64,000 bases of DNA from Monocercomonoides exilis (GCA_001643675.2 LSRY02000051.1:498501-562500), one strand, 5' to 3'; counted from the first letter of the stretch, positions 15,001-24,546 are shown. Translations and numbers: made by a program. The notes: generated from the sequence alone by a model not told the origin.

Positions 15001-15107
15001 TGATTTAGCTCAATATCATTTTTTTTCCAGTTTATTTTATCTTTCCATTTCACTGCACAAAAGTTTGCTTGTAAACAAGCCAATAGAAGAATAGATAATA
15101 TTTTCAT
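6066..15107 (-). CDS. Giant Pmp-like beta-helix surface protein with transmembrane segment and pseudokinase tail
   Basis: An uninterrupted 3013-residue frame with stop TGA. The first residues (MKILSILLLACLQANFC) form a signal peptide. The ectodomain is rich in Ser, Asn and Cys and carries many GGG/GGA(I/V) and short Phe-x-x-Asn-type strands typical of parallel beta-helix/Pmp repeats, with dense N-glycosylation sequons. It is built of modules about 1.1-1.3 kb long, each marked by a CG..PC motif (near nt 13540, 12490, 11200, 10165 and 8995). One transmembrane helix lies near nt 7335-7425, followed by basic residues and an acidic, Ser-rich juxtamembrane region. The C-terminal part resembles a protein kinase: an RWKAPELL block (APE region), an IGMMLWE helix and an RPTL block are visible. 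No HRD or DFG motif, glycine loop or VAIK lysine is seen, so it is probably catalytically dead. Role inferred: cell-surface adhesion or recognition coupled to signalling. Confidence 0.85.
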   Translation of the reverse strand: MKILSILLLACLQANFCAVKWKDKINWKKNDIELNQTLSLSARERTERGTIIGSFTVQNTTLECSCVILKTSNSQSFFRINEQSILFLMSCAAISSSEYSFFVIDGGVTDAKNLSISSIRSFAPIPGLFCSSPNTMSFHKEAFISLSDSLLSSFEMSKTPLLAADICCSVSATCLFMHNITSTFPVLSISPTISVATWTTLDSCIFHRVSDVIDGGITRSVNSPFSSLAALNITLESCMRQENIAVSNNKHMTQQRLDSNDSHVFTDCEWHDINVSGVGSAIYLMGGSTLKCTRCSFRNMSQQNDGAVDVQSGSGVNMTECNFSNCKSGMTAGGMILYKLNGNYQLLKCIFSRCIASTDYGGGIRLHQNDGTEKGVIHECKFKNNEARTFGGGSNIQYHSFPYIFSDCLFSENLANGTGEANNRGGGGISLYSTGWMNNDPPPIIFSFCLFIENKARCNEGHDIKISDSLINVNPFESSYSTTPENRVHYNDSGTAFDCWLPTIRTTYCRANSISETICGLSSNEPCGTIEKAFNSLERGAKVTVHILNSIYSPLAMIIDGGEASFEGESADNCIINTSSLDPSSFLFTLTSGSMKISLVTIRHNSADFSASLFAMGSASQMLSLKSVTISGLDETAERIWSNPLFRVIFAKFQMDNCLVEHIALSSRSLFEEYVESGTRESMLMNVTFSNISKGEGNGGIFSASRGRSDSIWIKNVTFKNCSCSEGNGGCIDWSLMQGGSYKIGQNSVATEIHDCGAENGNGNPSGVSDTGRGGGLFLALSAQSDVFEIVNVVFNGNHAEHGRNVFIASNHLELIPVERFAFVLQMNEDASDAEGIGDASNASLIVPILCYTQDVPQSGIQVSASGADHPRCGFSFFKCRTLSFTVNRANCSPISIIVKSTVDVGETVVFSKTQTDVDAAEDGGLLVIHGEASCAEESCKGLFDVSNKTTMRNLVLNLPSVLQYHETLFHLKKDTLEFNQCGFQFSTGVNAIQYSLFAVERGTVRVSSLELDSMKFMKSGFTASGDASQFVIENVDLRNISLSRENGFIEIANGGSFTVNEMNANECSTEGSSLIYAGSSCVLRLSMCNWSTCQFTDSGLIKASEANEIHVINCNGSGINLETGDGGLIGGVIAYGGVVVENTTIEDCVAERGNGGGLKLNMRGSAELRISSTSDATSIKRCIAGRTEQGDGSGHGGGLWLGFEGESSRFDLAGMYVEGNKARCGRDVYLVCQDLRKTVTASTFSFYEKITERNNSLMGKDRSKFENDVDLLIFLEGYSSLVIEVDGLTGDNGIWCGMEVCPCASVDYGVCRLADDDEKGITLAGRSAIEQETDLTGVSVETKTNSQIIVIIKSTIGGESDSVIISEGSTLIKNTVLQFPKRFDETKHTLISLTSQNGVLEVQKCIFEMQEESREEIQYSIMRSSGATLIMNWTTIHNIRTAKPILELSLLGAENEESGEPIVGFSNCTFADLSNANTDCAVLFSEDAKNAIKMEQCNMTNVKSIASNTGGAININISGSCLFEVSGCEMKVCAAETSSSGKGGCLFLNNKQAASDISFVFANVHFENNDAFLGKNIFILSNDLNESVTNQTFAFSVDELNDNSNMFVGTDEKRNNTDLLRFLIEYSNSVVVVWEGGDDVARCGSDEDPCKSMWMGLKHIVGDASRKVVEIKEKASVEGSYDLSGLVVEPQGSGGDEVVRSALEIGSKEESAVSVWISNSKTLSLRALDICTYRLRPNGKTGIFESDGEMLEFDDCSLSTNGDEEKMDNAALCFAKKGILRLWKCMITSFEAKQSVFVILSGVQSLFDECDVSQIKDECGSLVKVQDESRDHKNNERNDAGEVVAKNCTFSSVNVEGTDASLICSTCTCGVKVDIESSALEECCAGGSTKGGGILFALNEEGSFKLKNASVRLCGCSASEGKGGGVYLSTRLNGELKFAFDNVTFRRNTAKVGNDVFIECHDIESQINETQFNLDFRDEEFIKQNSIFGMDEVDHKEKALDLMSLIVKYQSDTIVVSSKEGNGGSNEQQCGKPKLPCATIGFGLRHLTHDFFSQLFVDEESIVDEEIVLETLTLRGLQENGSIVIVKGEIKGSEDFVVRTNGKVQLQSLLFVFEIVLQTERTSFLKVDSGKATLNACSFEAGSLLGGSKRSLPFCLLSIDGGECLLNKVNISSLSFECDAAIYIKESIEVNNLVVNNVEVEKDFVQISGNAAVKMENLDVNGVEVCNGRFIAVNRGESKISNGETSSASFSLSLSFIENITCVGEDASVIGIERFDSIAKLSNCSFSRFQAHKTTGSIASLLFCKDIEIKGCLFDGEKQIETDGPHTSNVDPFICEWNGSLVDVVQCESVISDTTFTNSANGGLSARGGTMRIEKGEFVNNNPAIELYPSARRNIWCSDSTKLDMKSVKAGDGVLSDSSLWILNDGCELSGIASERASALFIPVLHEVKSLPISSSATNLTLFGELLLPCNLTLKLCFTSGDEEFIELHEINKDEFSSENEIQTVATSSQLENVREETEVSLCVLFGNADSPSSTQSFILKNKSESKTNGDERIAEGGNEKKKWCVVIVIASAVFILLLAIIVVLAVRWRKVKNENKDLREIVEDNIKKDPKAFEMVTMEMSPEEQWRRAEREAEKKNEERIKKRVFEKSLGHSESSEHLLSESGSTEYILGKGSDKIPQWALEKVEEEEIRKQTPSPSISSTSTTDTSDTDSTFVRSESLCPTTSSMSNLVDAMACSSPHEKLIVDLRDSLFMLLHGRNKTKEMAIGTLQEREQTAAQILFWVANGALHSFDEMENPLQSLASLSPHIVLFSEHMVICIVMHSDFLSSDDDSDSSSISSLTVVSSSSNISVMSERFTDSPPPSSAFEDEDEIRKECLRWKAPELLMNKKMGATKESVSFSIGMMLWECLTLEIPFGEYEGVVAGQKIVNGERPDIEMIRDSNLRECSKECIAVSTEARPTLTSIKRVLIQHFPLGAAVLTMSDAIDMEQCSGDRADSERITDSDSLSTFTS

Positions 15108-16846
15108 TGTAGTCTTATGGAAAAATTATGCGCTATCCCCTATTTTTAAATGGATAAGAGCAAAAACAATTTTCACAGATTTGATCTAATCCATTATATT
15201 TTAATGAACATTTTTTCAGATTGGGACGAATAGTTTTATCACAAATTTATTGTTGAACACCACATTTTCATATCTTTTTCGTTGAAAAAATATATTAAAT
15301 GCGGCATAATCTCGTTATATCGGACAACGCAAATTCTTGTTTTTTTGCTTCTGACATACTTAAATATGTATTTCATTCAATTTAAAAAAAGTTTTTATGC
15401 GCGGAAAACATTTTCAAAAAAAAAAACAAAAAAGTATCAAAAATATTACAATTTTGGGTTAAATTCTAATTAGGGTTATTGAAAAACAGATAAAGTTCAA
15501 TAATAACTTTTTCAAGACAAATGTAAATTTCAGTTTTTTATTGAATTGATGAATTTATCAATGAAGAGTGTCCACTGAAACAGTTTTCGGAAAAATTCGG
15601 CAAACCTATTGTTTTTTTCAGGTTTTCATTTCTCTATCAATTTTTGTTTCAAATGTGGTTTTAGGGTTAGGGTTTGAATTTTAATCAACATTTTTGAATT
15701 TTGTTTTGTTTTGGGGTTAGGGTTAAAAATAAAAGAATAATTTTGAATAGAATCTTTTTGAGTGAAGCAATGGTCGTGTTGTTGGGATTTTTCTTGTGTT
15801 AATGGAATGGACAATGGTTCAAATACCTCCAAATACTTTCTCTTTCAATTTTTTATTTTAATATTTCACATCACATAAGTTTAATTATTCCAAAAAGTGA
15901 TGGCTTGGGATTGTCTGATGGGGCAGATTCATCAGAACGAGAAGATGAATCATTACAGTTGACAATTTTTTCGATTTTTCAATTTTTTTCATTGACCCAC
16001 AATCATATTTTTTTGAAAAAAGAAAAAATAAAAAACCTGATTTTGACTAACTTCCGCGCTTTTTTAATAACCAAAACATAAATATATTTGATCAACAAAC
16101 ATTTCTATCAACAATTTAATCAATTTTTCGATGTCCGATATCACGCGATTTTGCCTTAAATGCTTCTTATTCACATTGATTTTCAATTTCTTGTTTTGAT
16201 GTGAAAAAATTAAAGACTGGGAAGAATTCTGATTTTTTATGCAAATAAAATTAAATCTCAAACTTGATGAAAAATGTTAATATATATTTTTGTATTTCTA
16301 TCTTTTTTTAAAAAAAAAACATTTTCTTTTCTTTTTCATTAAACAATTATTTTTTGAATGATGAAAACTTTCTACCAAGGAAAAGATAATTCACATTTTT
16401 CTCGCTTTAAAAGCTTCATTGTTTTATTTCATAATCGAATACATAATTTTCTATTAATTATGTTTGATCGAAAAAAGGCAAGAATAACAACAAGTGCATG
16501 ATAATACAAAGTCTGACAACTGCATCAATTTGAAAAAATTGTTATTTTTATACCTCAACGATATTGTTCATTTAGACTTTCAGCATATTTTTTTAAAATA
16601 AAAATAACAAATAACTATTGATCTCAGAAAGTCTATCATGTGATGTTTTTCTTCTGATTGCCATTTTGTTTTCAGGCACATTAAAAACAAAAATAAAAAC
16701 AAGAAAATTCTGTTAACAATTACAGAATTTCTTTTTTGATGAACACATTTTTTGAATTTTATTGTTTTTTATTATTCATCACTTTTGGTTGAAAATATTA
16801 TTGAATATTCTGAGGACATCTTTTAATAAAAGGTTATCGATCAAAG
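15108..16846. other. Intergenic stretch with telomere-like units
   Basis: AT-rich spacer between the start of the giant receptor and CAP. It holds two short runs of TTAGGG-type units (15661-15675 and 15712-15725), both in the same orientation. No gene or RNA is supported. Confidence 0.6.
15661..15725 (+). repeat. Interstitial telomere-like TTAGGG units
   Basis: Two adjacent clusters each contain about two TTAGGG units (one TTAGGGTTAGGG, one GGGGTTAGGGTTA), separated by about 36 bases. TTAGGG is the common eukaryotic telomere unit. The copy number is small, so chance in T-rich DNA cannot be excluded. Confidence 0.45.
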
Positions 16847-18984
16847 ATGGAAGCACGTTTTGAAGTGTGTAATTTCAAAGATAAAATTCAAAATTTGTCA
16901 AACATTCTTTTTCCATTAATAATCGAAACATGATGAATATTCGTAATTGTAATTTCAGGCTCTTCTGCAACGTCTGGAAAAAGACATTGAAAAATTGGAA
17001 AGAAATCAAGGAGCTGGAGACGAAGTTGAGATAGAGAAAAGCCCATTTGATGCATGCTATTTTTAATGCCAAAAATTTTCCATTTAATGATATTTTTTTT
17101 CTTTTAAAATTGCGATTTTTTCAATATTTCATTTTCAGGATTATTTGGAAGCTGTGTTTCCTCCCCTTCTTGAAGTGGCTCATAAACTTCCCGAGCCAGT
17201 CCCAAAAATGGTTTGAAGTTTATAATTTTATAAATCTTTCAAAGACTGACGAAAATTTAGACTGAAATGCTCGAGAAAGTGTTTAGAGAAGAACAAATTC
17301 TTATTAGAAAGTCTCTAAAGTGCAAGAAGCCAACTCCAGAGCAAATGAAAGCTCAGTATAAACCAGTTGCTGATGCAATTAACGTATAATTTATTTGAAA
17401 TTTATGAAAATTTGAATTAAAGTAATATTTATATTTAGGCAATTGGTAATACAGTTCCATTTAAAACTGAACCAAATTTCGGTCAATGGAAAGTTGTTGA
17501 AGAGCTGTCGAAATGCGCCAACTGGGTTGAAATTGAGAAAACACCTATGGATTATGTTGATAATACATGGCAAGTTGCAGACTTCTATAATTTGAAGATT
17601 ATTCGTGAAAATAGAGGAACGTATGATGCTAAATTTAAAAAAAATAAAATAAATTGAATGCATATTTTCTATTATTTTCCTCCATTTTTCTTTTAAAGAA
17701 ACCAGGATCAAGTCACATGGGCGCAAGGAATCAAGAAAGTGGCAACTGATTTGCTTGACTTCATCAAGGAGCATTATCGCACAGGACTCTCGTGGAAGCG
17801 TGATGGAATAGACATCGACCAATATACAGACGGATCTGCATCGTCTTCCTCAACACCCTCCAGCTCCTCCTCCATCCCTGCTCCGCCAGCCATCCCTGCT
17901 GCACCGGCTGTCCCAGCTGCTCCGCCTGTTTCCGCTTCTTCAGCCACTGCTGCTGAGAAACCAGCTGCCGACACAACAAAACTCTTTGCAGAGCTGTGCC
18001 AAGGAGAAGGCATCACAAGCCGCTTGCGCCATGTTTCAGACTCGGAAAAGACAAAGAACAGGCCAAGAGAAGAAAGAAAGTTCACTGTGCCATCTTCTGT
18101 CGGTGAGAAAAGAGTCGAAAAGGAAGAAGCCGTTGCAGGACCAAAAGGTTTCATTACATTTTCTTCTTCTTTTTTTGATTTATTTTTGAAATCTTTTATG
18201 AAAATCAAATGCGTCTACAAAACTGAACAATCGATGCTTTCATTCTCAGCAAAAGCAGTTGCACCACCTGTTTTCCAGAACTTTGGCAACAAATTGAAAT
18301 GCGTATGCCTTTATTGGATGTTTTTCATGAATTTAATATTTATTTTATTTATTTATTTACAAATCTTCATAATTTTTATCTGTGTTAATCCACATAACAA
18401 AATGATATTTGAATGAATTCAAATTTTATCCATTCAGGAAAACCAAGTGAATGTGCCTGATCTCACATTAGACTCCGACACCATCCAGCAGACGGTGTAC
18501 ATGTACAACTGCAAGAAGTCTGCGCTGCGTGTGACAGGCAAAGTAAACTCGATTGTCATCGACAAGTGTGTCGGGTGCACAGTTGTGGTGGACGATGTGG
18601 TGTCGACGGTGGAGCTGATCAACTCGAAGGACACCAAAGTGCAGGTGCTCCACGTCTGCGCCTCGTTCCTCGTGGAATCTTCAGAGGGCGCTCAGATTTA
18701 TGTGTCGGCAGATTGTATGGAGAAAGTGGAGGTGTTCTCATCCAAATCAGCCAATATCATCATTTATGCACCTGGAATCAGAATCGACCCTGACACGAAA
18801 GAGAAGGAGGAAGGAATGGTTTGAAATAAACATCAATTTATTTTAAAAATTCTATTTTGTGTTGCATTTTTTTCTAAAACTAACTTTTTTGTTGCATCAT
18901 CAGATTGAGCATGCACTTCCGAGCACGTTGCGCACTGTATTCAAAGATGGAGAGCTTGCGCATGACTTTGTGAAACATGGTTAA
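16847..18984 (+). CDS. CAP: Adenylyl cyclase-associated protein (CAP), actin regulator
   Basis: Nine exons give one frame of 483 residues: 16847-16864, 16959-17051, 17139-17210, 17261-17383, 17439-17620, 17699-18147, 18250-18302, 18438-18818 and 18904-18984. The N-terminal helical CAP domain (residues about 7-220) is followed by an Ala/Pro/Ser-rich linker (nt 17830-17960), where profilin or SH3 partners usually bind. The C-terminal beta-helical CARP domain begins around nt 18440 (NVPDLTLDSDTIQQTVYMYN onwards) and ends on a Gly, as family members do. CAP binds actin monomers and recycles cofilin-bound actin in the cytosol. Most introns are GT..AG with loose donors (GTGTGT, GTTTGA, GTATAA, GTATGA, GTTTCA, GTATGC). 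Intron 2 (17052-17138) fits best as GC..AG. The stop is TAA, which matters for the codon-reassignment question raised elsewhere. Confidence 0.92.
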
Positions 18985-19502
18985 TTGTTGGTTACAAATA
19001 CATTATTTTGGAGAGTTATCTGCTCTCGTGCGTTTTTACTGTCATTGTATTAATTATAAGTACTAAGTGCGTTTTGTGCAACATTTCATTCAATTTATGT
19101 TTTGTTTAAACTCATTTGTGAAAAGAATAAATTTGTTTGATATGATTGCAATAACTTCTTACAATTTTTTTCACAAAATATTTTATATGGAAAGGACTCA
19201 GACGGTGCCCTAAAGTTATTGGGTAAATTTGATTTGAAATCAAACAAATTTCTCAAACACAAAATTTACAAATGCTTAGAATATTTTTTAAGTGAACCGT
19301 TTTTTGTCATTCAATTCAAGATGAGCTTTTCAGTATTTTCTTTCAATTGATCCAATTTTTCTGACATTCTCGGCTTAAAGCACACACGCAATAAGAAAAT
19401 TTCGAAAAAGGAAACCTTCATTTCAATCGATTATTAAGACTTTACTTATGGTTTTGGATAATAAAGTTACATATTCGATCAAAACAAAATACTTGTCATT
19501 TT

Positions 19503-21790
19503 ATGTCAACAAAAGGGAAAAAGAGTTCATCTGCATCTTCACAACCCCAAGCTGTTCCTCCAAGAGATCTTTCTGCTGTTATGAAAAGCAGATTTTTTGT
19601 TGTGCCGAGCTTCGAAATATATGGAGGTTTTTAAATTTGTGAAATATTTCTTTTTTATAAAGTCTCTATCTTCAGGAAAGGCTGGATTGTTTGATCTTGG
19701 ACCGCCAATGGCAACATTTGAACAGAATATTCTTCAAGCATGGCGTCGACATTTCATCCATGCAGAAAGAATGCTTGAAATTTCGTGCACAAATGTTACT
19801 CCTTACAAAGTTCTGAAAACAAGTGGCCACGTTGACAAATTTCAAGATATCATGGTCCTTGATCCAGTAACAGGAGAGGCGCACAGAGCTGACCATCTTC
19901 TGGAACATTTTGCTGACAAAGAATTGGCGTCCAATCCAGATATGCCGGCAGAAATGAAAGCAGAATTGCTCCAACTGAAAATTCAAGCTGAAAGCATGAC
20001 AGAAGAACAGATTCAAGAATCAATCGAAAAATTCAAAATTCTGTCTCCTGCTGGTAATAAATTGGACAAACCTCATCCTTTTAACCTCATGTTCGAAACA
20101 AAGATCGGGCCAACTGGAAAAGATCCAGCGTTTGCACTTTTTTATTGAAACATGAGCGCGTCCTTTAAAGACTAAATTTTAATTTATTTATTGTTTTGTA
20201 TTTCATATTAGATTTTTGCGTCCTGAGATAGCTCAGGGTATGTTCATGAACTACAAAAACTGTTACGATTATTGCAATGGCAAGCTTCCAATTGCTGCAG
20301 CTCAAATGGGGAAAGCGTTTAGAAATGAAATTTCTCCACAAGGCGGGCTTTTCAGATTGAGAGAATTCACACTGGCTGAGATTGAGCATTTCTATGATCC
20401 AGAGGAAACATCTCATCCTCGTTTTGCCAATGTTGCTAATGTTAAGGTTCGTCTGCTTCCTCGCGAAGAGCAGGAAAAAGGAAACTTGACTCCAATTGTG
20501 ATGACAATTGAAGAAGCACACAAGGGACGAAAATGTCCAGGAGAAACATGCAATTGCTCATGCCATGCTTCGTCTTCTTCCTCGTCTTCATCTGCATCAT
20601 CTTCATCACCATGCTGCTCAGAAGGCTGCTCGTGCACTCGTCCAGTGATTGTCAACGAGACGCTTGCTTATTTCCTTGGCCGGACGCAACTGTTTTTGGA
20701 GTCCGTTGGGCTGAAGCCAGAGAAGATTCGCTTCAGACAACATCTGCTCAAACAGATGGCACATTATGCACGCGACTGCTGGGATGCAGAAGCGTTGACA
20801 GAGGAAATAGAAGAAGAAGAGAACGAGCAACCAGCCGGGAAGAAGAAGGACTCCAAAAAGGAAGGGAAAAAAGATAAGAACGAGAAGGCAGAAAGCGCAC
20901 CAGCTGCTACAAGAACCGAAGAATGGACTGAAATTGTGGGAATTGCTGACCGTTCCTGCTACGATCTCAGAGTGCATAGCGCTGTGTCAGGAAAGCCTTT
21001 GATTGCGCAGAGAAAACTGAAGGAGCCAAAGACTGTGATAAATGCTGTACCAAACAAGCAGGTGATTGGGAAGGAGCTGAAGCAGAAAGGAAAAGCAGTG
21101 ATGGAATACATTGAAAAGATGAGTGAGGAAGAGGTGTTGGCGATGAGAAAGGCTCTTCACATGGAAGACACTGAAAAAGCTGACACAGAAAAAGCCGAAG
21201 AAGCGCCATTTGTCATCATCAAGCCGTTTCCTGATGCTCCAAACGAGGAAGTGAAGATAACACCGCAATTGGTATCATTCAAGAAATCCGTCGTCCATGT
21301 GGAGAACTTCCTTCCGTATGTGATTGAGCCATCATTTGGTATCTCTCGTATCATTTCAGCAATAATCAGCCAGAACTTCTCGACTCGCCCAACCGACAGT
21401 CAACGTGCAGTCATTTCCTTCCCTCCAAAAGTTGCACCTTATGCCGCAGTTGTGTATGCGCTGCAGTCTGACGAAAAACTGAGAGCAAAAGCAGCTGCAG
21501 TGGAGGACTCGCTGGATGTCCCGTTGTTCACTGACCCGTCGACTGTGTCGATCGGAAAGCGGTATGCGCGCGCAGACGAGGTCGGTGTGGCTTTTGCGGT
21601 AACTGTGGACTACACGACGCTGGAGGACAACACAGTCACAATCCGTGAGAGAGACTCGATGCAGCAGTGCAGAGTTCCGAGTGCTGAGCTGCCCCATCTC
21701 ATTTCCTCGCTGATCAATGGAACAGAAACATGGTCCAAACTTACATCAAAATATCCACTTGTCGAAGTGAAGGAGGATGAAGATGATTAG
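19503..21790 (+). CDS. GARS: Glycyl-tRNA synthetase, eukaryotic class II type
   Basis: Charges tRNA-Gly with glycine in translation. Three exons (19503-19626, 19676-20129, 20212-21790) join in frame to 718 residues. The ATG at 19503 starts a short Ser/Lys-rich leader. The core then shows the GlyRS signature EIYGGKAGLFDLGPP across the first splice junction, DPAFLRPEIAQG across the second, motif 2 around FRNEISPQGGLFRLREFTL (nt 20312-20370), and motif 3 IEPSFGISRI near nt 21323. The C-terminal anticodon-binding domain follows (nt about 21400-21740). Two lineage-specific insertions are visible: a Cys/Ser-rich one at nt 20533-20640 and a Lys/Glu-rich one at nt 20800-20925. Introns start GTTTTT and GTTTGC, and the stop is TAG. 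It lies 0.5 kb downstream of CAP on the same strand; no functional link is implied. Confidence 0.93.
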
Positions 21791-22579
21791 ATTTATTGCA
21801 AATAGGTTATCCATTCATCGCTTTTCCTTCGTTCAATTTTTTTCAAATTTTCACTTTCTTTTCTCCATTTACAAATTTCTACAATTAAATATTTTTAAGT
21901 GCTATTTATGAAAAACGTTTTTAAACAATATGCAATGCGTTCAAACAAAATATGTTTTTTCTATTCGACGAAAGAGGAGAGATATTTAGAAAGAGAGGAT
22001 AGCACCAAATTAAATTTTTAGTTGAAATAGATAAAAAAAGAGTACTTAACAATACTTTGGTCGCATCAACATTTGTTGCTTTTAGTTACTCTTGGTCTTA
22101 CAGAAGTTTAACACTAAAACTTCTGATCAGAAAAAGCATCATTATTCTTCATTCCAATTTCAAGTTTCTTAAAAATATCATCAATTGCAACATATTTCCC
22201 TGAAAGAGTATTGCTCATTGAAGGATTATCAACACAGTCGTATAAAACAATTTAAAAGAACCCGTTAAAAATCAAAACAAGCAAATATCTCAGCAATATG
22301 TCCAAACAGAAAGACATTGCTTGTTTGAGTTTCTCCACAGTATTTAACGTGTTGAGAATATGATTCGTCAGAAATGTCAGTTGCTGAACAATTCTGTTGG
22401 CACACTGACGGTAAATTACTTTGACATCCTTTTAATTCCTGTTAGCAATTTCTCATGCAAATGTCTTCTTATGGATTTGAAGCATCCTTTTGCGCTCCAA
22501 ACAATTTTTTATTAAATCTTTCTATTTGGAATTTTGCTTCTATTTTCTGTTTTTAACAATCCATTCGACTAGATCTTTC

Positions 22580-23279
22580 ATTCTCTTTTCATTTTGGAAA
22601 CGTATTCAACCAAAGGAAGTTCTCTTTCAATTGAAGACAGTTCAGAAAAAGTTATTGATGCAAACTGTTTTAATTGGGAAATGTTAAGATTTAGAAGATA
22701 TCTTTCATCAGAAAAGCCAGATCTAGAACAATTTCTTCCTTTGCCATGTTTCGTTTCAAAAGCTCGTTAATTTCTGCTGTAATTTTCTTCTCAAAACGAA
22801 TTCTTTCAATGAGACTTGTTCTGTCCCGTGAGATACCGTTGAAATCTTTTTGCTTCACCTTTTCATAAGCTTTTCCCAATGGAGAGTCTTTTTCAAACAG
22901 TGAATAAGAATCAAGAATAGACAAAAAAGTGATGAAATCATGTTGAGATTGCAACAAAAGTGCTCTGCGCGTTTCAGGATCGTAAGGTAGCTGCTGACGA
23001 AGATATCCATTTAAAAATAAAACTGAAAGAAGTCGAACATCCATTGCCCCCAACTCAGATAACTCCAAAAACTCCTCTATTCAAATACAATCCCACATTT
23101 CTGCACATTGTATCGCATTGTTCAAGAATTTCTAAAGCTGACTTGATTTCCAAAGAAGTTGCAGAACGTGAAGAAACTTTTTGGTAAACGCGAAATGCTC
23201 TTGCAAACAATCGTTAAAGAGAAGGTGCATCTTCATTTTTTTTACTATCCTCTTGAATGATTGGGGCTTCATGACTCAT
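22580..23279 (-). pseudogene. TAP42/IGBP1-like PP2A regulatory subunit, reading frame broken
   Basis: TAP42 (alpha4/IGBP1) binds PP2A-type phosphatase catalytic subunits in TOR signalling. The ATG is best placed at 23277-23279. After about 21 residues there is an in-frame TAA (23214-23216). Beyond it come LFARAFRVYQK and a helical block ending LEQCDTMCRNVGLYLNRG, which match the N-terminal TAP42 pattern (LF..G...Y, then L..C). The next block (nt 22691-23068, from ELSELGAMDVRLLSVLF) needs one more T in a run near 23073. It holds the conserved R..(K)I.R...EK region (SRDRTSLIERIRFEKK). A third block (nt about 22585-22690, ending ELSSIERELPLVEYVSKMK) is in another frame. With two frameshifts and a TAA it is a decayed copy, or a real gene with consensus errors, or one in which TAA is read as Gln. 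The true 3' end, possibly near 22100-22400, was not resolved. Confidence 0.6.
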
Positions 23280-23444
23280 GACGTATTAATCAGTCCAATC
23301 GAGAAAAAAAACATAAGAATTTTCTTTTTAATTATTAATGGTATCAACTCCAGTTCAGCAAAAGAAAATGAAGCATCATATGCATTCATTAAAATCATGT
23401 TATTTACGTTTTCATAATAAATCATTATACCATAATGATTTTCA

Positions 23445-23796
23445 ATGGCATCTATTTATTTATGTCCAATAATTTTATTGGTCGTTAACGCAGTTCTAGG
23501 AGTCCTTATTATACTGGCATCCATCTTTGGAGATGTCATGGCAGGAGGGCCGATTACTTATCTTCAGAATTTGTCATCGCAAGGTAATTTCCAGGCAGGA
23601 GTCATTTTTCTGATTGGTGCCATATTGATTTACGTGTTCATGTTTGTCTTTTTTTATCTAATTATAAATATGCCAGCAATTGATTATAACTCGAAAATTT
23701 TTATTTAGACGAGTCGTGAATCCATCCTTTGAACCGAAAATTAAAAAGAGACAAAAAAAAGTTATTCGCCAAGCTATTCCACGTAAAAGATTGTGA
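23445..23796 (+). CDS. Small two-helix membrane protein, family not recognised
   Basis: Two exons, 23445-23641 and 23709-23796, joined by an intron starting GTTTGT and ending TTTAG, give about 94 residues and a TGA stop. The protein has a hydrophobic segment near the N-terminus (ILLVVNAVLGVLIILAS), a short loop, a second hydrophobic segment (VIFLIGAILIYVF) and a basic tail rich in Lys and Arg. The splice is inferred because it joins the second helix to the basic tail in phase; without it the frame ends at 23708. A small ER or Golgi membrane component is plausible but cannot be named. Confidence 0.5.
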
Positions 23797-24508
23797 AATT
23801 ATGAAGCACATTCCATCCCCTTTGTTTTATTAGCTTTATCTTTTCAACGATTCGACTTTTCATATCACTCAATATTTTTTGTTATGTATTCTCCATTCTC
23901 CCTTCACATGGATTTTTCTCGAATGTGTTGTTTTGTATGATTTTTTATTTTGCAAAATGGTAGTCAAATGAAACAACGCGGTTAATGAACAAGATACATT
24001 TGTATAATTCTTTAATGAAATTTGCATGTAAATGAAATGAAGCAAAGAAATAATAACATAATATATTCTTTTTGAGAATTTTTTTTTTGGCAATGTGAAT
24101 ATGCAGGCAAATTGATATAATGTCGAAGCGAAATTATTCTTCGTTTAATGTAATAATATTTATTAAATGATATTTTATCTCAAAATTTTTTTGTTTTGAA
24201 AAGAGGAAATATAAAATAATAAAATAATTCAGAAAATTATTATTTTTCGCAAAATACTCATTTTGCGTTCAAATTTCACATGAACAAATGAAGTTATTAC
24301 AATTTCCTTCACCTTGATATGATTGGACCATCAGTAATTTCATTCCTTTCTGCAATTGTTTTCTGAAATTAAAATGTTACCAATTTCATTGAATTTGTTT
24401 CTTCTTTTTGTTCTTCTTTTTGTTCTTCCGAATTTCAAAATCTGTTTTTTCCTCCTGCCCTTTAAGAGTTTTCATCATCTCTATATGGTGGAAAATATCT
24501 GCTTTCAT

Positions 24509-24546
<38 letters not shown>

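Noticed and set aside
15626-15832. Minus-strand ORF over the telomere-like units
   Set aside because: Short, its middle is encoded by the TTAGGG units, and it has no homology that I recognise.
16847-21790. Genome-wide reassignment of TAA to Gln
   Set aside because: CAP ends on TAA exactly where the family ends, and CAP, GlyRS and the 3013-residue receptor use only CAA/CAG for many Gln. At most TAA would be read as sense in some genes or contexts.
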